This document shows positions 47,801-59,000 of a DNA stretch of 64,000 nt, piece after piece. The translations under genes were made by a program, and so were the position numbers. The stretch's first letter is position 1. Every line of letters begins with the position of its first letter. Below the pieces are notes generated by a model. That model ran no database searches. It was not told the DNA's origin and saw only the letters and a program-made list of their open reading frames with translations. This stretch comes from Lutjanus erythropterus (lineage: Eukaryota; Chordata; Actinopteri; Lutjaniformes; Lutjanidae). Location of the stretch: positions 9,034,683 to 9,098,682 of the forward strand of contig CM034603.1 of the NCBI GenBank assembly GCA_020091685.1, written 5' to 3'.

Positions 47801-50800
47801 TTTTTGCAATGATTAGTTTCTCTACTGTCTCAGAATTGTCCCAAACTTCATATTTTGTGTCCTATGTGCTGTTTTTATTTGTCCCTGGACAACAGGACAT
47901 CCTTAATTTTGAGTGTGGATTATTAATATGAAAATATTTATTGTAGCCCCCTCAAGTACAGAGTCTGAGTAAGTAGCGGTTGTTGTCTACCACTGGTGAA
48001 ATGTGTAAAGAAACAAAAATAGACAACTGACTACACATGTACCACACATCTTATGGCATTATGAGTAAATACAGTTTAAATATATCTCTCTCACACAGTG
48101 GCAGTCTACTCACAGCTCTCGAGTCCCTGGCTTCTTTGAGGATCTGTCTGGCCGTCTGGACCTCCTCTCCCTCCTCACAGCCTTTCAGGACACACACCTG
48201 CTGCTGCACCCGCACACACAGACGCTCCATCACCTACACACACACACGTCGTACGCATTCGGACAAATTCACGTCATCATATGCAGAGACGTCCGTTGAG
48301 TACACATCAAAAAAACATCAAAATCTTGACTCGTTCGCCATCATGTGCAGAAACGCAGACAAACGCACCTGTTCGGCGGTGCTGGTGACGAGGCCTTGGT
48401 GCAGCCTGAGAGCCTGTTTCTGAGAGAAACGCTGAGTCTGGTTGTTCCTAAGCAGAGCACGTTGGATCTGTCACACACACACACGCGCGCGCACACACAT
48501 AGAAAATAAACAAGGAGAGAGAGGAGTGGAGATGACAGGTGTTTACAAAGCACAGTGTGCAGGAGACAGGAGACAAGTCCATTTGCATGGTAATAAGGAG
48601 ACTGGAGAGAGAGTTCTGATCCCCAGAAATAAACGGGATGCCTTTGATTTATTTTCTTGACTCAGCAGGTGGGAGTGTTCCCTGCTTAATCATCTTATGT
48701 AAAGAAAGGAGGAATCAAGGGTTCCTCAAGGACTTAGGAGCTTCACAGACAATACAGAGACAAATAAGGACCCCCACCCTAAAATAACAGCTTCATACAC
48801 AACATACGCACTTTTAGCTAAGTGCCAGAAAATTGTCCATTAAGCCAGCTCCACAGCAGATCCCCTTAGTAATGTTAGAAGGAACCTACAGTCAAAACCT
48901 CGCCTGAAACTGAACTGAATTTACTGCTTTTGTACGCTTCTGGAGATGTTATCGGAAATGCTCCTTTAGCCTCCACGCCTCTGGGGAGGGGAGATGTGGG
49001 GAGTGATTGACTGACAGCTGAGCTGCCAGGGAGATGTAGTTTGACATGCAATGTAAACAGACTTGCTCTGTTAACTGCGGCTTACAAGCCGTGACAAACA
49101 GCATCCAGTTAGCCGTGGCACTGAGGAAAAATGACGACACACTTCGGTATCTAAAATGACAGATCTTTTATATATAGCCATAGCCATCTCTCCTGTCTAC
49201 TCGGCCCACTTTTCCCTTATGGATATTTGTTTATAGATTTGAACAAGCCAAAGTGCAAGAATGTGTCCAGGCAAAAATAGATAAAACAGCCCAAAAGTTG
49301 TTTGCACACAGTCTTTGTCTCTTTTGTGTCTTTATCTGACGCTGCCGTCTGCCTGTCAGTAAATGTCACTGTCATGTCACTGACAGAGGGTTACTGCTTT
49401 ATATAAATGTGCCTCGAAAGTGAATTTTTTCTTCATCAAAATGACGTCTCCTCGTGATAATAGCACAAGGGCAACATATATGAAGAGATATATCACACCA
49501 CCATGATCAAAACATTTTTAAAAAATGGGCACTGACACAGAAAGGCATTAATATTCAGAACACAAGAAATGATGCAATTCAATCTCAGGTCGACTTTGAA
49601 ACACATTAGCACGTAATTGCAAAAGCAATCATACAAATCAGCAGCAAAAAGCAGCATGTTAGCTGTAAAAGGGATCCATCACCAGCGTGAGCTTTTGCAG
49701 TAACAGGATGCACAACAAGTTACAAACAGGCTGAAAAGCCGACATCTGAATCACAGATGTGCTAGTTTGAGAAATCATCGACTGACAAACTCATGGACAA
49801 TCTTGACAACGTGTCGTACGGCAAACATTGACACATCAGACACAAGAGGAGCACTTGTTGCCTGTTGTTAATAACAGTAATAACAGCTAAATAGACCTGA
49901 TATTGACAAAGCACCCTGGTTTTACTGTGAATCAAACTAACTATATAATGAACAATGTCTGCAACATCCTGGTGCCGAGCATTTTACACACTCAGGTAGT
50001 GAACATGGGTCTTCAAGTAAGTTCAGGGCTACAAAAAATAGTTTTTTACATCATATTAACCTGCTGATTATAAATTACATTTCTTGAGTTAACATTTGGT
50101 CTATAAAATATCAGAAAGTTGTGAAAGATGCTCATAACAATATCATAAAGCTCAAAGTAAACATCCTCTTGCATCTTTTTTTGTCTGACTAACAATCCGA
50201 AATCTGCAAATATTCAATTTATTACGACTTAGCAGCAAATACTCACATTTGAAAAGACTGATTTAGAAAATCTTTGGCATATTTGCTCAAATAATTACCT
50301 GTATGATTAACTATCAAACTGTTTGCTGATGAATGTTTTGTTAATCCCCTTTCAGTTCTAAGTTTGTTACATGAGTTGGTGGTCATTATCACTTATTGGT
50401 ATGGAGAGCTGCTTGCTGCGTTTGAGAACTGCTTATCGACTTCACACTCAAGACTGCATTCCCTTTGGTCCGCCAAGTATGAAATTGATCAAAACAGTGT
50501 TCGAGATATGTGTCATAAAGAGAGACAAGACAGACAGAGATTCCTTCTTTTATAATGAGATGATGCTGCTATATATTGGCCAAAAGGCACCCAATATGTC
50601 ATGGTCACTCAGACATCATATCTACACATGTACACAAATTGTGGCTGCAATACCATGAAGCATTTGTGAGATATGATAGAATATATATTGTACTATAAGT
50701 CCCGTCCAAAAAACATTCTAAATAGTACATTTTTCTGGCTTGGTCCAGAGATGTTCTGTACCAACTTTGGTGACGATTGCCCAAATTTTGTTGGAGTAGT

Positions 50801-52968
50801 GGAAAAAATTCCCCAACAGACCTTAATAGATTCAGCTGGACTCACATAATCCAAAAATAAATTTGTTTCTAAGACTTATGGTTCAAAAGTTGGAGGTCAA
50901 AACATAAAGGTCATTGTTAGAGCACCACCATTTGGCCTAATTACACCAAACTCGACACTGCTCTTCCAGCAACACACCCACCAAGTGTGAAGTTGATCAG
51001 CTGAACGGTTGTTGAGAAAATCAACATCAAGAAAAATGACATTTGTACTAGTTTCAGTCTACTACTTTTAATATAGCACTTTCTTATCCTTTAAAATGAA
51101 AGAAATTAAAATATCCGTGATGTGATTATGACATAAACTGAACCACTATGACAGGTAGTCAGTGGTTTGGTTTATACACTGCCTGGACAAAAAAAAAAGT
51201 CACCGCCTGGATTTAACTAAGGAAACACCTATTCATTGGATAATTACTGCAGTGACTAATATGTTTATCTGAAATCAAATCATAAAAAATCAACAGTAGA
51301 ATTCATGGCTATGTTTAATAGTGAAAGTAAGAGCATTTCCACACACACAGTGTGAAGAGAACTCAAGGGATTGGGACTAAACAGCTGTGCAGTCTTAAGA
51401 AAACCACTTATCAGTGAGGATAATCAGAAAAAAGGCTTCAATTTGCTAGGAAGCATAAAGACTGGATGATGGAAAAAGGTCATGTGGTCTGATGAGTCCA
51501 GATTTACCCTGTTCCAGAGTGATGGGGGCATCAGGGTAAGAAGATGCTCCCATCATGCCTTGTGCCTAACGTACAAGCCTGTGGGGGCAGTGTTATGATC
51601 TGGGGTTGCATGTCCAAAAAATGAGGTCAGCTCACTACCTGAATATACTGAATGAGCAGGTTTTTCCATCAATGGATTTTTTTGTTCCCTGATGACACGA
51701 GCATATTCCAAGATGACAATGTCAGGATTCATCGAGCTCAAATTGTGGAAGAGTTGTTCAGGGAGCATGAGGCATCATTTTCACACATGGACTGGACAGA
51801 GTCCAGACCTGAACCCCATTGAGAATCTTTGGGATGCGCTGAAGAAGACTTTACTCAGCAGTCTGACTCTCCCATCATCAATACAAGATCTTGGTGAAAA
51901 ATTAATGCAACTCTGGACAGAAATAAATGTTGTGACATTGCATGAGCTTAGTGAAACGATGCCATGGTGAATGTGTGCCATAATCAAAGTTAAAGTTGTT
52001 TTTTTTTGGCCAGGCAGTGTATAAAAGGTATTTGAAATCTCTTCAGTATTGTATTGGTTAAATCTTGCAACCCAAACGCTATGAAGACATTAGGAATCCC
52101 GTGACAAGTAATTGTTAAAATTGCCATACCAAATGCAGGGTTCCCACAACAGCAATATAATAATCTTTTAAAACATTCTCATTTTATCATTGCCTCTAAT
52201 GAAAGTCATTCATCAAACCTGTGAATCACTCTGACCCCGGCTGTCAGTAATGCTATTATTCACTATGTGCATTTTTTTTTTCTAACATGATGCAGCAAAT
52301 TTAGACATCACAAACAGAAGGAGCACTTGCTCCTCTCACCTTGGTCAGGGCCTGGTCCGTCTTCTCTGGGGCGCTGCGGTACGACTGAGTGATGTCACTG
52401 AGGGGGAGGGGCATGTACTGGAGGGTGAAGTTGCTGAAGTTGGAAGAGGGAAGAAAGAAAGATAATATTGCTCTTGAAATAATAAACCGGAAGAATTGTG
52501 ATGTTAACAAGAACAAACAGGAAACACCTGCAGCAGCACTTATAACAGTTGTCTCCAATTCCCAAATACGCAAATGCACCCACACACACACAAACACATA
52601 AAAAAAAAACCCAAGTTTGACTGGCACGCACGTCAGAGGACTGATGAAACGCTGTGTAACAGTAAACATTGTACAGAGATGGTTATCTGCCTTTCATAAG
52701 CGCGTGTGTGTGACTGATCCCTCTTATGTGTGTATCTCCTCTTCAAAAGCTTTTTTGGGGGGTGGGGGTGGGGTGTGTGTGTGTGTTCATCTTACTGCTC
52801 CAGCGCTCTCGCCACATCTTGGAAGCCTGTCGGCGTGGTGTTGTTGCGATCCCACGTCACACTCCTGAGAGGGATCAAACCAGCAGGAAATAGAGGAAGA
52901 CAGGCACAGAGAAGGAAGAGGAAGAAGATCAGTCGCCGTCTAAAGCTCCTAACGCACACACACACGCA

Positions 52969-53012
<44 letters not shown>

Positions 53013-56000
53013 GGGCACAGTATCATAGTTGCAGCACTTATCTGACCACGCAGCTGCACAAACACATCACAGAGGGATTACCGAGACATTTGTCAGGAGT
53101 CTGTTTTTGCTACATGCTTAGAGCAAGTCCATACCACAACATTATGAATGCCTGAAGAACTGCCATGCAACTAATGAGCTTCTGTTATTTCACAGCGCAG
53201 GTTCTCCACCTACACTCCGCACTGTCTAACTCCTGTTTTTAATATATCACTCATTTTCAGCTCCTCTTTCCTTTCATCCGTCCCCCCCCTCCCTCCACCT
53301 CTTCTTCCCCTGACTCGCTCTGCCCTAGAAATTCAATCAGCTAAACCCAAATCTCACTCCTTGGGTGGTCTCCCTCTCCCATCCCTTCGTAACTTTCTTC
53401 CTCTTCCCCCCGCATCCTAATACGTGCACGCTTTTCCTCTCACTCTTTCTGCGTGTATCAGGACTTTCCATCTACTCCTTCACCTGCGACACACCTCGCA
53501 AAAAACACACAGGTGTCTTCTTTTCTCTGACATGCTGTGCCTGAAGGCCATTTCCTCTCTTTTCCCTCACTCCACCGATTCTCCTCGCTATCCCTCCAAC
53601 CCCTCAGTCTTACCTTCTTATCTCCTACATGGTTCACTTTGAAGCGCTGCATTGAAGTCACCGCTCTGCCTCTCAGCGACCTCGGTATATCCTCTCCTCA
53701 AACCATACCAAACATATTAATTTTCTCTCTGACCCTATTCTTTCATCTGTCCTCTAACGCCTCCTTTTTCTTGTCTTCCTCTGTCTGTCCTCTTTTGTAA
53801 CCGTGTGCTCTGATCTGCGAGGGAAAGCCTTCCTTTGCTTGCATCAAAGTGCTTATTTGAAAAAACACACACACACACACCTGAGTGTTGTGTTGATCTG
53901 CAGGGCTTTGCTGAGCATCTTGGCCCCGGAGTCCTCCAGGAGGTTCCCGCTCAGGTCTACTTTCCGTAGGCAGGCGTTTGAGCCCAGGGCGTTGACCAGC
54001 ACCGTGCCCCGCTGGCGAAGCCTTGAGTCAGCCAGGGAGAGGGACTGCAGGGCCTGAAGGAGGCAGGAGGGAAAAAGACAGATGATATTTGAACAGAGCC
54101 TTTCAAAAATGTGGGTAATGATGTCTAGGTTATACAGCAAAGGTTTTTAGGAGACATGAATTTGTCATTAAATGATTAAAACAGACAAAATCACAGATTA
54201 CAGGTAACTTCTGCTTTCAGACTATCTGGCTATTTATCAGTTGTTGATAACTTGCATTTTTAAGAAAATCAATACAATATCAATACAAGAACCAGGACCA
54301 GACAAAGCTGAAACCCTCTGCAGTTGAATCATTTTTTTTTATTTTTTTATTTAATAAGAGACATCTTGTGAATAATAATCAACTGCTTATTTGCACTTCC
54401 TTCCACTTTCTTTTATCAGAAAAACTTTCTGTGCAGTGCTTTTTGCAAGGATAACTGCAGTCCCTCCTGGGTTCAGAACAATAGTTTGACATTTTGCAAA
54501 AATCACCCTTTTTTTCGCTTTCTAGGCAAGAGTTAGACGCCATCCCACTCCTGTCTGTAAGCTAAATATCGAGCGGGAGAACAGACTCTATGATAAATGG
54601 TGGACAGAGTGCTTCGGTCTGACAAGTCAAGGCGATACTCAAGTACCTTAAAACTGCATTTTTTTTATAATGGCGAGCAGGAGAAGTCCAGTTACCCTAT
54701 CTATGACCTCAGTGAACACTTTCCTGATAAGCAAATACATAAATATGGTCTCACTTTCAATTCTTCTTCTAAACACCATGACATTCATGTTATGAGTTAG
54801 GGACCCATTAACCGTAAAATAAGTGATAAAGTCGGGTGTGCTTCAGGGTGTGGACACCTTGTGTTTGACAAATCATCCTCAGTGAGTCTATCAAGTACAA
54901 TGCACCAGACTCAGATCAAACTGTCACACTAGACAGGGCTGATCAAATATGAATCAATATTGTGTTATTGCTTTGCATATTTCTCACCTTTCAGAAGCAT
55001 GTATTAGTCTATTGTTTGTAGCGTAGGGCTGCAATTAACAATTATGTTCACTGCCGATTAATCTTTTGATTATTTTCTCCATTAATCAATTAGTCAAAAA
55101 ATTGAGAAAAATGTTGATCAGTGTTTCCAAATGCCCAAGACTATGGGCTTCTTTTGCGAACAGTGCGTACGCACAGCCATGCCTCCAAACATTTTAGGCA
55201 CAAATCTGGGATTCATCAATATTTTCTTAACCTGAATTTGTTCGTACTTTGGGAACAAATTTAAAACTGCCTCGGATCATGCGTACGCACACATCATGTC
55301 TTAGAATATGTTGAAACACACCTTTTAACTAAATATAAAGCATATCAACACCGCAGTCATTACAAAAAGCTTTAATAGAAGTGTTTAGAAGTGTTTAATG
55401 GTTGATTTATTTGATTTTATTTTCACTGTTTTTAGGATTTTATCATAAATGTCATGATTATCTGTTTTTATGTTAAGCTCTTTTGTTGCATTTTTAATTT
55501 ATCATTATTAATATTATCATCATTGTGTGAAAGTCCTTGCTGAAAGTCATTTTTTATCCCACTTACAGATATTTCCAATAATCGTGGTGAGTTACTTATC
55601 TTGGGCTAACAAATCAGGTGCTCTTATTTTTCTTCTGGTCTGTTGTTCTTTTTAACGCATCAGCTTTAATGTCAAACCGTTTCTTTTTCATCTGAGACAC
55701 AGTCCCGTTTCTCCTGGGACACAACACCACATGCACCGCTTTGGTTATTTGCAGCCCAAGGAGTTTTTATTTTATTATGAGTCGCAAATGTGTCTTTCCT
55801 GCCTTCCTCCTTGGACACTGGCAGTGCAGCGGTGTGTCCGCGGTGCAGGCTGAACGGGAGGAGGCGGCGCTCAGCGCTGGCAGCCAGCAGGTAAATCAGA
55901 GACATAAAACATTATTTTCTGATTGTTTCACAGCGGTTAAGCTTTAAACACAAATAAACACTGCCACACACAATGACTTCACAGCTTCCTCTATGATACT

Positions 56001-59000
56001 TTTCTATGCAAACATATTTCTTTATATAGACAAAAGTGGGTGTGTCAGTAACATACGCATGGTGGTAAGATCAAACTTGGCCAGTGTGCATCTTTCATGA
56101 ATCAGACATTGACTTTGTGTGGGAACTTGTATTGTACGTAGAGTAAGAACATTTCTAGGTACATGTTAGTGAATGAGGCCCAGTGTCTTCAAATATCTTG
56201 TTTTGTCCACAACCCAAATATATTCTGTTTACTGACATAAAAGACTAAAGAAACCAGAAAATATTCACATTTAAGAAGCTGGAATCAAAGAATTTTGACT
56301 TTTTTCCTTAAAGAATTTACTCAAACCGATCAATCGATTATCAAAATAGTTGGCGATTAATTTAATAGTTGACAACTAATCAATGAATAACTTTTCGTAA
56401 CCTGGCAGGTCGCTATTTTTTTCCTGCTGAGAGCCAAAGCAAAGCCCCGTCCAACTCGCAGTACGTCACCCACCAGCTTCAAGCTCAAACCCAAATATGG
56501 CCACTTCTGGTTCCAAAAAACCAAGATGCCTGAAGCTAGCAGCTTGTTAGCTCAAGTTACAATAAAGACTGAAAACAAGGAGAAAATGCAACTTGTCATT
56601 TTTACATGTTGTCCTTTGTAATACTTAAATGAATAAGAGACAACATGTTAATTATTGAGCAGGATTTTGTCACCTTTGAAGAGAGGCAGGCTAACTGTTT
56701 GTCCCTGCTCGCAGTCTTTTTGCTAAGCTCAGTTAACCATCTCCTTATTTGTTCTCATTTTCTCACTTCTGATGCTCGCAGCCTTCTGTGACTCACACAC
56801 TGAAGTGTTAGTATGGGGCGCTGGACCAAAGCTGTGCAGGACAGACGCACACACAGAGAAGATTTTGATGTTTGTGTTGTCGTGGCTTGCTGGGTGAGCT
56901 GACTAACAGGGCAGTCTCTGACAAACTCCATGTACTTCCTTTGAACTTGCATATTTACACCCTTCTGTGCCTCGGTTTTGCGGGCTCGCACACATGCATC
57001 TGACCGTACTCGTTGCGAGAGCGTGGTTGTGAGCTATCACCATCAACAGTGGTAAATAATTGAGTAAGCTACTTGTCATGCTGGATTTGCAGAGCGGAGA
57101 GCAGAGAGAGCCCCGGGAGCCTCGCGAAATAAACTGAGACCAAGTGAATCATTCGTGGAGCCCACAGACAACATGACTTGTGTGCATGTTTGCACCTTGT
57201 TTGTGTGGCAGGTGGGAGACTGCGCTTAAATGCCCATGAATGAGGACACGAGAATTTTAAACGGTGACAAGTGTGTGTTTTTGTGCGTGCGCGGGATGTG
57301 TGTTAGTGCGGCTAAAAATCTGTGAGGCATGTGTAGGCGTGCATCTGTGCAGAACGCCACAGAGGATTTGTGCGTGTGCGTGCACAATATGTTACATAAT
57401 CCAACTCACACACTCTTCCTCTTGCACCAAATGAACCAGTTTCTGCAGAATTTCATCCAGCACCCTGAGGAGACATAAAGAAGAGGAAAACATTCATCAT
57501 CAGCATCATCTTCACCACCATCTGTACCGCAGGTTCCCCGCGTGGTTCCGTACCTGCCCTTGATGTTGAAGTTCTTCCCCAGCATCAGGTGTTTGAGGGA
57601 GGGGTGCCTGGAGAACGCTGGGATAACAGCCAGCAAGTCAGCATCCAAACCTGCGCAAAGCACAACACACACACACACACACACACACATCACTGGAGTA
57701 CAACTGCAAAGCCAGCAATATTATGCTCTACAGAGCCTTTTGTGGAAACTCACCTCCACTAGATGTTTAATTACATCCCTGTAAGAACCGATTGACCAAG
57801 ACAACAGGAATGAAACTTCAAGAGAGTTCATGTTTAACACAAAAAGCAAGATATCAAATGATATATTAAACTGGAAAAGCCATGTTATTACTACAGAAAA
57901 CTGATGATTTCTGGGCTGTGACTCATCATTTACTCTGCCAGGTGCTAACACTGCTGGCTTTCAAAGCTCAATTTTTGTCTCATGGTCTGTTTTGGAACAA
58001 AATCTCGCTGCCCACTGAGATTCCAAAATACTCCCAATTAACCCTACCCACTCGCACCCACTCACATTTTCAAAAGCTCAAGGATGGAGGATGCTGCTAA
58101 AAGGAGGCAGTTACCATGGCGAGATATTTCTGCAACAAAGACTAAAACACCTCATTCAGAGAGCGAAAATATCTGTGATTTAATTCGCTTACGTGAGTTT
58201 ATTCTTGTGTCAGTGACTCAACGGAGCTGGAGGGAGGGGACACATAATAACGTTTCACCTAATTCTACTGGTTATATTAAACTAATTAATTGCTTAATGG
58301 CTGTTTAGGAACTAAGGCAGTGGCCATCTGCTGTTTTAGTCCGTGGGAAATGGTGTATAAATGGTGAAAACACGTTAAAGCTCGGTGTGAGCCATTAGTG
58401 TCTGTGTTTGTCTGATGTTTCAGTTTACGTTAGTTAAATGGATGTCTCACCTCGCTCCACCGCCATCGCACATAAGTCTGTACTTGTCGCAGCTGCATCT
58501 TCCACTTCAACCAGTGTGATCATTTTTTCCCCTTTTCGTTTCTCTCTTTCTCTTCTTTTGAAGTTTACTGGAGGGGGCGAGGGGCTGGCAAGATGTTAAA
58601 CCTTTGACCTCACAGTAGCATGACCAACCAAATCATTTTTTGTATTACAGGGAGGGAGGGCAAAAGTGTTTTTGACCACTATGTCAAGGAAAATTAGGAA
58701 GATTAGCTTTTGTGACTTACAAAAAATATATAAAGTTGTGCAGGACTGTGTACTGGCAAGAATCTGGTGATACAAGACATATCACAATACAGGGGTTATG
58801 ATTCAATATATTTCAATATATTATGATGCTAGAAAAAGATGATATATTGCTATATTTGTCTAATTTTAACATTTAAGACTTTCATAGTTTAAAGAACCAC
58901 ATGCATCAAATCTGAGTTTAATAAGTTTACTATCTTCCTTGCACCCCTACAACCGACCCTGTGTTCCCCCGCTGTCAGCAGCCCGTCTCTCCTGACACAC

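Larger units (their letters stand above)
43325..48113 (-). other. intron of carmil3 between window exons 9 and 10
   Basis: The largest intron seen whole (4.8 kb). It is largely repeat: the hAT end at 44085, the TA-element copy at 44285, the dispersed repeat at 46490 and the CAGTGG element at 47123. The part 44780-46480 holds no recognised feature. Confidence 0.7.
48468..52339 (-). other. intron of carmil3 between window exons 7 and 8
   Basis: About 3.9 kb. It carries a (CA)(CG) run at about 48472-48500, the dispersed repeat at 50025 and the Tc1-like element at 51175. The stretch 48700-50020 holds nothing recognised. Confidence 0.7.

Noticed and set aside
52730-53155. Plus-strand 141-codon frame with Thr-His repeats
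   Set aside because: It is a translation of the (CA)n microsatellite and lies antisense to exon 6.
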